From positions 4,306,659 through 4,370,658 of the forward strand of contig NC_083638.1 in assembly GCF_963576545.1 (NCBI RefSeq): DNA of 64,000 nucleotides. Direction: 5' to 3'. The translations under genes and the position numbers were made by a program. Positions 23,276-34,389 of this stretch are shown piece after piece. Below the pieces are notes generated by a model. The model was not told where the DNA came from, did not search any database, and worked only from the letters and a program-made list of their open reading frames with translations. The first letter of the stretch is position 1. Each line of letters opens with the position of its first letter. The DNA is from Limanda limanda (taxonomy: Eukaryota > Chordata > Actinopteri > Pleuronectiformes > Pleuronectidae).

Positions 23276-25040
23276 GCGTCCCATTCATTTTCTGCATAAA
23301 GATTTTGATCCTCAACCATAATATCTTAACCATCCAAGGTAGACTTACCACGAGCCACAAGATCGTAAAACAAAGTTATATGCTCCTGTAGAAGCTACAA
23401 GAATGTGTGATATCAACTGTGGTTTGATAAAATTACTTTTTATTTGTGATGTCAGGGAGAAGTACTGCACTACCCACAATCCTTAGGTGTAGTAGCAACT
23501 TGTCTGATTGGTAGAGTTCACCACAACCACAAAACTCATATCTGCTATGGTCAGATCATTCAGAATTACAATACATTTACCACAGAGTAACCATGATTTC
23601 TGTTTCAAGCATACTGCGCTTTTTGGGAGATGATGAAAAGATTCCAAACGGATGATAATCAGTACAGCAAGTTAATATTCAAGAAGCACACTGGAAGTCA
23701 TTGGAAAATGATAATTTACATCAGTTTATGGTGAAAACAAACTCCTTCACTCTCAAAAACATTATGTACACAGTCTTTTTTTTATACTATATATCAAAAA
23801 TCGAATGTTTTATGGTTTAAATTCAGTTTGTAGCTGCTCGGCCTGATTCCACGCTTAAACTCTTTTACAAAGATTTTCTGAAACCTCAATGGAGAAGATG
23901 AAAGTTTCTCTTTCTGTGTTTGACCCTTGTAATTGCAGGAAATACCAAAACAGATCTCAGCTAGTTTTAGGTTAATCCTGAGCAAACCTGTTTTTCACAT
24001 TTGATTATTTCCACATTCACTGCACTTGACCAGCACACAGCTGTATCACACAGTTCTGCAGAAGAGTTATGATTTCCGTAGGCCTATTTTAATCGTCTGA
24101 ACCAAACATGAAGTGTTCCTTTAAATCATAGTATCTTTAATAGGCCTGACTATTCATAAAAATCATTGGAAATCATGAATTATACATCGGAAAAGTAATG
24201 GACCCGCTCTGAAGCCTCTCAGCTTTATAGGTATAATCACTGCTGCTCTAAGCTGCTGGACACACATCATCTACAAACTGTGGTGACAGATTGATCATAG
24301 TCTGTAAAACTGGTATTAAAATAATCACTGGGAAAAAGAGCAATTCATTATAAATAAGTGATACACAAATAACTGTAAGAGTAAAATGTCATTAATGAAT
24401 TTATATTATAGAGGTTATGATGCCTAATTTATGTCAGGGGGTTAAAATGTTAAAAACTAATTAACACGATTAAAAAACTTGGAAAACACAAACAGCTGTT
24501 CCCTAGACTCTGTTCTAATCTGTGATCTACCTGCTCAGCCTCGTGATTGATTAGTAATGCCTGCAGAGTCCTGAAGGGGGAGCTCTCGGCCACGATGCCT
24601 CATTATTAGTGATGTGACCACAGAAGAAGAAGCACCTGTTTGTCATCATTTACATTTCACCTGTTTCAGGTACGTGACGAGCAGGTGACCTGTTGAACTT
24701 CTGAATGTGTTCCCTGAGATTTATTTGTGTTTTGTTAACATGCTGTTTTGAAGCAGTAGTTTTTAAATTAGTTAATTGTCAAACAGTTAGCTAGCTAGCT
24801 TAAACTCCTCCCCCAGTGTCTTAGACAGAACAACAGGAAGTTAGCATGGCTGCTACGATCATAAGAAACAATTAATACGAAGAGAAACATATTTTATTTA
24901 ATAGATATTAGCGTAATTTCAAGTTTGTCTATAAATTGTATTTCTAAAATTACTATTTGTACCGAAAGAACCTTGTAACTATTCTTTTGAAAATCCTTTC
25001 TCGGTGAAGCGTCCGCAGAGGAAGCGTCGTGTCTGAAGCC
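23276..25040. other. Intergenic, no feature recognised
   Basis: AT-rich DNA with no gene or repeat that I can support. Confidence 0.5.
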
Positions 25041-25049
25041 GCTTTCGGA

Positions 25050-25400
25050 CATGATGAATATTTCGCAGGAATTGTGTAGAGACTTTCTCCGGAGTTTGCC
25101 GCAGGACGTGACATGTTCATTCCGCGGTGGACATCACATGTTTTTGTTTTGTCTTATCTTCTTCGTTCATGTCTTTCTAAGTGTATTGCATCACTTTTTC
25201 ATCCTGAGATTTCCCACTTTTCCACTTTCCAGAGGATATCCTGATGTTTTCTCACATCGGCTCCAGACATTCTGCTGACTTTTCTTCTTTGGCGCTGGAG
25301 GGAGAAAGTCGGCAGAAAGTCCGGAGGTTGTCACTCGGACATTTGCATTCCCACACCTACATCCCTTTGAAAGCAGCTTGAAAGTTCTTTCATACATTTT
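25050..25400 (+). repeat. Dispersed repeat family, copy 1
   Basis: Shares with 51955-52270 a core of the form gagaaagtc-gcagaaa-tc-ggagg-t-tca-tcggacatt, followed in both by tgaaagcagctt. This is a multi-copy family within the window (further copy near 36.1 kb). I see no coding capacity, and I do not know the family's formal name. Confidence 0.55.
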
Positions 25401-28400
25401 CCCTCTGTCGGGGGGGTGTAACAGTATCAGCATCACTTGGGTCTGAAACCAAACTGTACTTGAGCATTACAAAACGTGCAACCCCAGACTGTAGGAGACT
25501 TTAAAACGGACTCTTTCATCTCGTTTTTCTTTCTTCTTCGTCTCTTTGACACACACGGACATTATTCTCATTATCAAAGCGACTTATTGAGCCCCGGTGG
25601 TGAGGCGAATCCACAAAGCCTTATTGTCTGACCTCCTCTTCAAACCAGGCAGAGGTATACGGCCGTTTCTCCTCTCCCACCCTTTGTCTCAAGCAAGGTG
25701 TTAAAAACTGAAAGAAAAGGCTGGAACTGGGAGCTCCGGTCTCTGTTGTACGAGAGTTTCAAAACACGTTTGAAGTTGAAAGCGTCTCTTTCGTCTCATC
25801 ACATTGACAAGAAAAGATAAAACTGCCGTGTTTGCCTGCGACAGTTATCAGATAATGTTTCAAAAGGTTGTTGAACAAAAGCTGCAGCGAGTGAATCATG
25901 TGTGTGTACATGGACGCTGCCCTGATGCATTTGTCTGACAGCTGTAGTTACCGGTTATTTTTTCAGATTACAAGTTTGCAATCTGGCAATGAACTGCATT
26001 TTTGATGTTATTGCTTTTACTGAAGCAGAAGATCAGTAGATAATGATTCTTCTGTCACTGATCAAATCAAAGTGCAAAGGTGTTTTTTGCTCAGTTGAGG
26101 CATATTACCGGGGATTCTCGGGGGCTTTTGTTTGAAGCTGTCAATCAAACTGAGGCGGAGGTGAGAACGCTATGTCGGCCTGTCAGTGTCCTGGCGTTGC
26201 AGGTACTAGCCTGAGCCCTGAAGGCAACATTACCACGACTACTGATGTTCTTAAGATTGTTGGAGTTGTCAATACATGCCCTGCAGCGCCGCAGTTGGCC
26301 GTCGCTGCTGCGTTCAAATCAGATTAAAATCTCTCTCTATCTCTCTATCTCTCTGTGTTTTTTTCTTTCATTTTCATTTTGGTATGCTGGGAAGTCCTGA
26401 ATGTCGAGACATCTACAAAAAATAGGAGGTAACAATGAACCTGAAATGTGAAATTAGGTTGTGGCAGCGATAAAGCACAGACACAATCGAATTTTCTACT
26501 ATATCTTCACTTTCTATTCAGAGACAGTTATCTACGAAAAGTGCTGACAGAGGCTTACATACATACTCTTCTCTAAAATACACCAATGAATTATGTTGGT
26601 GCTTCACTGTACCTATTTCTATTTATATATTTGTCTTACTTTGATATATATTTAACTCTTAAATAAAAACACTATTCATAGTGGAAGGCAAATAAATAAT
26701 TTAATTGTACAAGACTTTATATTTGACAATAAACACTTTGAACTTTAAGACTGTTTATACATTTGACATCATCAGAACTGATTCACTCACTGTGTTTTGT
26801 GTGGTGGTCACACTAATAATTGACTTTGTTGAGCGTTAGATTCCTAAAGCTCGAGAGAAGGTTCAAACAGAATCTGTCATGCATATTGACAATATGTCTT
26901 TCTCCCGACCTGATTCTCACCTGAACTCTAACTGTTTATATCTGAGCCTCCTCCCTCAGCCCTACAGTCAGATGTGAAGCCTTTGTTCACTGAAGGTTTT
27001 GAAGTTTTACTGTTGGCACATCAGGCTTTTGCTGCCATCTTCTGGCAAGAGTGTAATAAGTCATGCAATGTTTTGATTTCTGCAGAAAGAATGATTTGTA
27101 TCATGGAATGTCTTATTCTGATGATGTATTTCATTAAGAAATACTTATAAAAACAAAACCGGTTTAAAATGTCTCCCTGGTGCACAGGTAGCAGAGGTTA
27201 ATAATAACAATAATAATTGGTACAGCGCTTTTTAAAACACGGTTACAAAGTTCTTCAATATATAGGTTAAAATAAACACATTGCAAATATAGATGTATTG
27301 AGCGAGACCTGGGGTACAAACAGAACCCACATCCATTTTGCTGTGAGGCCACCATGCCACCCTTCTCCATATGTACATTTAATGACATAGTTAGGTTTTG
27401 TTTATTCATAAATAAAACTCTCATTTTGCCCATTAACCTGACTTGTGGCTGCTCCTTCCTTGTCGCCAACATTGAGGTTTGTGAAACACGAAGCCACCTC
27501 CACTAACCTGTGTTGCTTTTCCTCAACGTGACCAAATGTCAATGCAGTATAAAAAGAGGTTGAATTAATTGAGATGAGCAGCACACACGAGTGCCTCATT
27601 TCCATGCTCCTCTTCACACAGGACCCTCGTTTCCAAACAGCATTCGGCAGATCACATAGATCTCTTTGTTTGCGCTCCTACATAATGATCAGCTGCAGCC
27701 CCCCCCTCTTTTTTTTAAAGGCTTGTGGAATTTGATAAAAACTCCAGCAACAATCGTGTTCCTCTCACACATATTGTTCAAGTGTGGCAATACAATGGTA
27801 GCCCAGGGACATTATTTGCATATTGTCAAGGGGTGCATGAATAGGGCTTAGAAGAATGAGAAATTATATCAGCCACAAAGAAAATCAATGGTCTGTGACC
27901 AAATGCTTGATCTTCTATGCCTGTGTTATATGAGACTGAGGGGTTTTGTTGTCATAAAAATGCAAATGGAAGACTGGTGTGCAGGATGTAATGTGCAATT
28001 ATCACTCAAAGAGGAATTTTACTCTATCAAATCTTCTTTAGTGTTCTATATAGTAGGATGTGCAGTGGACGGGATCGTACAAGGCCAAAATTGTAGGATG
28101 ATTTTAGACATACTTCATTTCTTATAACTTGTAATCTGTAATAATCAGGGCCTGTCACAGCAGTAAATCACCTTCAGAAAAACACAAAGGATGTTTTTGA
28201 TAAATACCAGGTTTTTAACTCATGATTTCATTTTGTTCCATAAAGGATCTAAACAGCCTGAAAGATATCTGTTAAATCAAAGCTTCCCTCAAGTGTAGGA
28301 CATGGAATAACTAACACGTGCAAGTGCTTGTAGTAAAGCAGTCGTTACCAATGGGTGGCACTATTTACCTTTTTTTTTCAACCTCAATATTAGAACTTTT

Positions 28401-28780
28401 CACAGCAGAATCACGGGGACCAGATGTCTTTCTTTTGCAATTATGAAGCTTTTCTGTGACGAAAGCCCCTCCATGTGAAAATACATAATTTCAATGTATT
28501 TAAAATGCTTTAATAATTACATATTAAATTCACTTAGATGCTTGATCTGAGAAAAGGCTGGAAAATGGAATGACTAACTTGAGTTTTATAGTAATATAAT
28601 GGATTCTATAGGAGAGGAGCTGACTAAAGGCTGCTGGGTTGCTGTCGTAAATCCCTGGATCATGGAGGAATGTCTGGCTGCACAGAGGGAATATGAAAAA
28701 AGATGATGGAGAAACACAGAGGACATGATCTGGAAAACCTTGGAATTTCCCTAAAAATGGAAAACAACAAATATTTTGGT
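25401..28780. other. Intergenic, no gene recognised
   Basis: Only short open frames. A (TCTA/TCTC) run lies near 26330-26354. The stretch near 27200-27270 (ataataacaataataattgg then acagcgcttttt) resembles part of a common fish repeat but is too short to call. Confidence 0.45.
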
Positions 28781-28784
28781 TGAG

Positions 28785-28955
28785 GAAACTACTGCAGCTC
28801 CCTCCTGGCTGATCTGCCTGCTCGTGCCATCCGACCTCTGCAGCTCACCCACAATGCAACAGCTCCACTGTTCTTCAACCAACCTACGTCTTCTCCGACT
28901 GCACCGCTCCCTTGCCTGTATCCACTGCAGGACACTTGTACTTGCTAAACCTTGA
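28785..28955 (+). pseudogene. Degenerate L2-like LINE reverse transcriptase fragment
   Basis: On the plus strand one frame reads AIRPLQLTHNATAPLFFNQP, matching the RxLQLxxNAAARL-F-Q type segment just after the polymerase core in fish L2-type LINEs. The usual conserved alanines and the following LHWLPV block are damaged, so this is a fossil. The minus-strand 110-codon open frame over it is a shadow. Confidence 0.6.
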
Positions 28956-29162
28956 TCACACAAAACTTTGAATCTCCAAAAACTAGTCATAGAGTGTGTC
29001 AATGACGTTTCTAACATGCTACAGACACAAAAATGAAAAAAACAACAATGACACACATGATTTCCACTGTACAATTCACACATTATGTCCAGCCAAGTGT
29101 ACCTGAATGCTATTTCTCAGTATAAGTTCAAAGAATTTATCTGGTACACATTGTGTGTGGGT

Positions 29163-29644
29163 GCAGGGCCGCTGCTCCCACCACCTGCATCATGGGCCAT
29201 GCGTAGGTCCCCAGAGGGGGGGCACCACAAGTCTGATCATCATCATAACCCATCATAACCCTGCCCTATGTCCTCCCTCCTCACTCATCACCTTACACTT
29301 TAACAAATAACACTAATGGGAGGGGCCGGTGCGTGCCGTGTTTTCTCTCTGCTCTCCCTCCCCAGTGTCCATTCAGGTGCCACCCTTTCTCCCTTTTCTC
29401 CCTTTTCTCCCTGCCGAGCAGCTGCAGTGTGTGAGTGGACTCGACTGGACTCAATTACCAATTAAGGCCATGGGGTTAAGAGGCCAAGAGAAGCAGGCGG
29501 CGAGAGCCACTGGGCCAAGATGCAGCGTTCAAGCTGTGTGCGTGTGGTGGATTTGGTGATCTCATCTGCTTGAGTGGTGTTTGCTGGCGTAAGTAACACA
29601 AAGCAATTACGTCCAGGGCACCCGAAAGGCTAGCAGCGGCCCTG
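29163..29644. mobile_element. Probable hAT-like element with cagggccgctgc ends
   Basis: The left end is cagggccgctgct and the right end is agcagcggccctg, a good terminal inverted repeat of about 12 bp. The flanks tgtgggtg and tgtatgtg agree at six of eight positions, as expected for an aged 8-bp duplication. The interior is not coding. It is a plausible call without a transposase. Confidence 0.5.
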
Positions 29645-29756
29645 TGTATGTGTGTGATTGTGTTTTATCTGTGTTAGTGAAAAAAGTGCTGGCTCTGTCA
29701 GACATATGAGTGAAGCGTGTCGAGCTCCTGCTGAGAACCATATTCAACTGTTTTCA

Positions 29757-31040
29757 GCAAACTCATTGGAAACAACATGTCTGTGTTTTCACTCTGAGAA
29801 AGTCATCAACGGTTCTGTAGTTCTGAAGACAAATAGTTTTTACTGTTTCAGCCTTTCCTGCAATTTGGGATTCAGTCGTGTGAATCCCATTCATTTGATA
29901 TCTCAGAAATGCCTCTTCAAATGTAATTACAAATGAGCTCTAGATTTTGGCTAATGATCTTAAGCTCCCACATCTAGTTTTAGATTTTACTTTACACCTT
30001 TTCAAATCAATCTATTTCAGTTAAATGTTGAGTGAGATCAAGGAAGATCAACATATACTTTTTTCATTTTTATTTACACCCGAGAAACCTAGTGACAGAG
30101 TTTCTCCGGAAGTGAACGGCGCTAAGTACAGGTTTTCAAAAAGAATATTAACATCTCAGGATGAAAAGGCAGAGCCGCACACGTAGAAGACACCAGTGAA
30201 GCTGCCCAGAGAGCTTTTCATCATAAGGGCCAACGCTGGTGCCGATGTGGTGAATACAAACGCACTTGATCACTGCAGCAGAATTGATTCAGTAGAATTA
30301 ATGTAATGTCTCTTTCAAGTTACTGAATTTACAAACACGATAAATCCGAATATAGCTGTTATGAGTGCTGCTCCTGCAGCCACACCTATATGGAATTTGG
30401 GAAAGAACCCACCACGCCTCCGCCTTCCTGAATTTCTCCTGAGATGCCATCGAAAGTGTTCCACAATCAAGGCCTTCACAGCTGGCACTTCAAGATGTAT
30501 CATGTGTTTCACGTGGTTGTTCATCGATTTGTACATTTCATTATACACATCCTCAGTCACTTTCTCGCTGCTCACATTCGGGAAAACCCACTCCGAGACA
30601 GGGTAGCCTTTCAGGATTGCACTCATCAGGAAATGTGCAAGGCTCAAGGTGCGATCCTCTCCGTAGTGCCTTTTTGATTTACACTTTATCAAGAAATCCA
30701 CGACCACGAAGGCGACATATGTCCGGAGTTCAATCTCCAGCTCTGTCATCTCAGACTCTGAATCTGGATTGTTTGACACGATCCAAGGATCTGTTGGGTT
30801 CTCAGGTGTTTCATCTGGTATGTTGGACACGATTGTATCCATCATCTCAAGGTCATCTTATTCCTTAAAATCTTGGTTTGTTGGCCATCATCATCGGGTT
30901 CTCTGAGAATCTTTTTGACCCCAGGGAGCTGGGTCTTTGCTCTGCCTTGTATCTGTTCAACAGTTTCTCAACAGGTTCTTCTACAAGGTGGTTAGTTCAA
31001 CTTTTTAGAGATCATAGATATAAAATATCACTATAGACAG
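29757..31040 (-). repeat. Tandem duplication unit 1 (carries orphan gene 1)
   Basis: This whole stretch is similar to 32176-33520. Matches begin at ggaaa-a-catgtctgtgtttt (29768), continue through tgcaatttgggattcagt, the segment near 30100-30290 and the orphan open frame, and end after tttagagat near 31013. The unit is clearly larger than the open frame and copied as a block. Confidence 0.85.
30315..30845 (-). CDS. Orphan gene 1: small protein with C-terminal membrane anchor
   Basis: I do not recognise this family. The frame codes 176 residues, starting at a double ATG preceded by an in-frame TAA. Residues 1-40 are acidic and Pro/Asn-rich. Residues 43-53 are hydrophobic (YVAFVVVDFLI) followed by KCKSK. 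A conserved core includes GYPVSEWVFPNVSSEKV (80-96) and HVKHMIHLEVPAVKA (111-125). A basic patch RRNSGRRRRG (136-145) precedes a hydrophobic segment at about 153-172, leaving a short tail, which is the layout of a tail-anchored membrane protein. The copy at 32921-33403 shares the core in the same order, mostly with conservative changes, suggesting that protein sequence has been under selection. A splice-acceptor-like sequence (ccttgtag) lies upstream in both copies, so the real first exon could be elsewhere. Expression is unproven. Confidence 0.6.
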   Translation of the reverse strand: MMDTIVSNIPDETPENPTDPWIVSNNPDSESEMTELEIELRTYVAFVVVDFLIKCKSKRHYGEDRTLSLAHFLMSAILKGYPVSEWVFPNVSSEKVTEDVYNEMYKSMNNHVKHMIHLEVPAVKALIVEHFRWHLRRNSGRRRRGGFFPKFHIGVAAGAALITAIFGFIVFVNSVT

Positions 31041-32175
31041 AAAGTCTTTTAGTACAATAACACAAATGTCTATGATGTCTTTGATATCTTTGTCCTTCAT
31101 TTGGTCTGGGGGCAGATGGCAACCTACTGTGCAGGGGCATACATCAGAGTTATGAAGGCCATATTAAATTATTTTGTACAATCCTGTCTCCCTCTGATAA
31201 TGGAGTATACTTCCTATTCAATAGTCAATACTATTTCCAAGCTCCATTATTTGAAATTTCCCCCTGTAGCTTTTCTCGTTCTCGAACTTACCTTTTGCAT
31301 GCTCCACTGACGACTCTATTTGGCAGCGAGCGCATAAACCTGTTGGATGTGTGTTTATTACATGCAATCAGACCTAAACCTTCTTTTTCTCTGATCGGTT
31401 TAATGGAGAGTGTCCACCAGGGGCGTCTGCTGCAAATTAAAAAATCCGGGGCTGAGCCCTGGGGATTATTGTATTAATACAATTATTTATACACTAAACA
31501 AGCCTATTTTGTTTCCTACTTATAATAAGAACATATATGCACCCCAAGATATAAACCTACTCATTTTTTTAATCACACTTTATCAAATTTATCAAACTTC
31601 ACTACCACACTAGTTGATAACATTGTTAATAGAACAGCAGCCTCATTAAAACAACCCTCGAGGCTGTCGCGCCCGGGAAAAAGAAGAAAGCAAATAAAAG
31701 GAATTTTTAAACTTGTGTCATTTATATTTATGTAATAATCTTCTCTTAAATACAAACCCATCTGACAACAAAGTATGCAATGGAAGGCATTATTCCACAG
31801 CAAAAAATAGGCCATTCTGAGCTGCTTATCTGCCTTTTAGAGTCCCACATCTTTTCAAAATAAAATGTGTGCAAGAGCTTGTTCCATTCAAGTCAAAGGA
31901 ATAATCTACATTAAGATGTCCATCAACAAAATAAATGAAAACCAAAGTAAAATTCAAGTTATACTTTCTGGAGGAATATTTTAAAACACTGTGTACATTC
32001 AAGTTTAGCAGTCTATCAAAAAACAATCTTAAAATAGCCTGGTAGTTGTATCAATGTCTGTAAGAAGTCCAAAACGAACAAATAAAGTAAATACATTTCA
32101 ATCGTATTTCAACAATGTTTATTAATAATTGTTTGACACTGAACTGTACTGAAAAACCTTTTAATAGTTTTTTGT
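31041..32175. other. Spacer between the two duplication units
   Basis: AT-rich. Near 31420 the phrase ccaggggcgtctgctgcaa resembles an end of another fish DNA transposon, without a clear partner end. The short open frames are not credible genes. Confidence 0.4.
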
Positions 32176-32644
32176 AGCAAACCACCCGTTGGAAATATCA
32201 TGTCTGTGTTTTCCCTCTGAGGAAGTCATCAATCGTTCAGTAGTTGTGAAGACGTATAGTTTTCCTGTTTCAGCTTTTTCTGCAATTTGGGATTCAGTTG
32301 CTAACAACTTCTGCATTCATTAAACATTTTCAGGCATTTGAAAGTCACAAAGACAAACTTGATAAGGACGTTACTTCATCATCTTTAGTTTTTCAAGCCT
32401 CCATAGTTCTGTAATATCCAGTGGTCGTCGGCATTATGTTTTAAGGTTGTCCATCCGTCAGTCCCATTCTCGTAAACCCTCAGCTCCCGCATACAGTTTT
32501 GTATTTTACTTTACACGTTTTCAAAGCAATGTTTTCAGTTTATTGTGAAGTGAATTCAAGACCAAACTACATTTTTAAATTTTATTAGAAGATGTGTAGG
32601 AAAACCGGAGCACCCGGAGAAAACCTAGTGACAGACTTTCTGTC

Positions 32645-32800
32645 TGTCACTATGTGGACGGCAACAAGTACAGGTTTTCAAAAAGAATACCAACATCACA
32701 GGATGAAAAGACAGAGCCGTACACGTAGAGGACTCCCATGAAGCTGTCCGAGAGCTTTTCATCCCAAGGGCCGATGCTGGTGTCGATGTGGCAAAAACAC
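32645..32800 (-). other. Conserved open segment downstream of orphan gene 2
   Basis: On the minus strand one frame, separate from the main gene, reads CHIDTSIGPWDEKLSDSF then MGVLYVYGSVFSSCDVGI and LFENLYLLPST before a TAG. The matching stretch of unit 1 (about 30112-30265) is similar, but a 1-bp length difference breaks the frame after DEKLS. It could be a further exon, a second small frame, or conserved 3'UTR. The function is unknown. Confidence 0.35.
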
Positions 32801-32920
32801 TTGATCACCGCAGCAGAATGAATTTAGTAGAATTCGTGTGATGTTTTTCTCAAAGAGCTGATAGCTAACAAGAGCAATCCAAATGTAGCTCCTATTCCTA
32901 GTAGTCCACAAGTCCTACCC

Positions 32921-33403
32921 TTAAGGAAACTTGAAACTGCCAGGTTTGCCATGTGTACGCTTTCCTGAGTTATTCCTGATATGTTTTCGAAAGCAATCCG
33001 TAATACAGGCCCTCACAGCTGGCATTTCAAAATGTAGCATGCATTTCACGTGGTGGTGCATCATTTTGTACAGTTCATCATACACTAAAGCAGCCACTTT
33101 CTTGCTGGTCATATTCGGGAAAACCCACTCCGTGATAGGGTAGTCTTTCATGATTCCAATCATCAGCTCATGTGCTTGGTGGATGGTGGCCAACTCTCCA
33201 TGGTCCAATTTTGATTTACACTTTCTTAAGACACCCACGACCACCAAGGCGATAAATGTCCGGACTTCCATCTCTATATCTGTCAGCTTATATTCAGACT
33301 CTTCCGATATGGACTGACTAGCTGGTGGCTCCTCAACAGGTTCAAGGACCATTTGATCTGGTATCACGGCGGCAATCGCTGGAAATCCGAAAAATCTGTC
33401 CAT
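32921..33403 (-). pseudogene. Orphan gene 2: diverged copy with anchor lost by frameshift
   Basis: Paralogue of the gene at 30315-30845. The first ATG in frame is at 33403, giving 160 residues and stopping at TAA (32923-32921). The open frame extends a further 15 or more codons upstream without an ATG, to a possible acceptor (gcttgtag), so a spliced upstream exon is possible. Shared blocks are EVRTFIALVVVGVLRKCKSK, YPITEWVFPNMTSKKV and HVKCMLHFEMPAVRA. After the basic segment it ends GSFKFP with no membrane segment. The next frame immediately downstream encodes a strongly hydrophobic stretch (GLLGIGATFGLLLLAISSL) at the position of the copy-1 anchor, so a single-base insertion, or equivalent indel, has removed the anchor. 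It may be a pseudogene or code a soluble variant. Confidence 0.55.
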
Positions 33404-33663
33404 CGTCTCGGTGTCTTTCGGTCCTGGTATCTGTTCAACAGATTCCACTACAAGCAGATTTGTTCTACGCTTATACCTTTAGAGATTAAACACATAAAAT
33501 GTCCCTGTGACAAAGACTGGACTTTGATCTGCTCTGATCAAATTACAGTCTCCTTGTTCTTTGTTCGGTTTATTGGTGGGTGACATTAAGGTGCATTACC
33601 TGAAATTTCTAAAGACATCAAAGACATTTGTGTTATTTAGTTGAAAGACATTTCTGCCTTTAT

Positions 33664-33932
33664 ATATAGGGCGGCTGTGGCTGAGGGGAAGAGTGGTCGT
33701 CCTCCAACCTGAAGGTCGGCAGTTCGATCCCCTGTCTTCCCCATCTGCATGCCGAAGCATCCTTGGGCAAGATGCTGAACCCCAAATTGCCCCCCATAGA
33801 ACAACAAAGTGCTGCTAATAGATGCACTGTATGAATGTGTGTGTGAATGGGTAAATTTAAAACTGTACTGTAAAGAGCTTTGAGTGGTCATCAAGACTAG
33901 AAAAGCGCTATATAAATACAAACCATTTACCT
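33664..33932 (+). mobile_element. tRNA-derived SINE
   Basis: The head is tRNA-like: an A-box-like tggctgaggggaagagtgg near 33676 and a B-box-like agttcgatccc at 33720, as for internal RNA polymerase III promoters. The body and tail (tccttgggcaagatgctgaa, tgtgtgtgaatgggtaaa, agcgctatataaataca) match an abundant percomorph SINE that I recognise. The minus-strand open frame over it is a shadow. Confidence 0.85.
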
Positions 33933-34389
33933 TTTAGTGACATTTTATGACAAATCAGCTTGTAGAAGAATCTGTTGAGAAATTGTAAAATAGATATAAA
34001 GGCAGAATAGATCTCGGATCTGCGGCAACTGTGTGAACCTGTGCCTTGCTGGTTGTACCAAGTAGTCAAGGCACTGAAGTCCGCTGGGCATTGCAGAAAA
34101 GAGGAGAAGGGATGTAAAATTCAACAGCAGCCACGTGATTGGCTGGAAGAGACTGTGGCAGAATCGGATTGGACGTTTAGAAACGCCCAGAATCAGCGGA
34201 TTAATTAAGCATAGAGAGAGTGAGAGAGTTGAGATTGATTGAATGAGGGGAAAGTCTTCCTGATTGAAGGTACGTAGGTAGATTTGTTTTGCAGCGATAA
34301 AGAAGAGGCATCCATACAATTCAAAATTATAACACACTGACAGAAGACAAGACCACAAAAACCATGACAAAAAGGGCTAAAATGCTTCA

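Larger units (their letters stand above)
32176..33520 (-). repeat. Tandem duplication unit 2 (carries orphan gene 2)
   Basis: Direct-repeat partner of 29757-31040, in the same orientation and about 2.4 kb away. Similarity covers flanking non-coding sequence on both sides of the open frame, so it arose by segmental tandem duplication and not by retroposition. Confidence 0.85.

Noticed and set aside
28751..29083. 110-codon minus-strand open frame
   Set aside because: It is the antisense of a decayed LINE reverse transcriptase fragment that reads sensibly on the plus strand.
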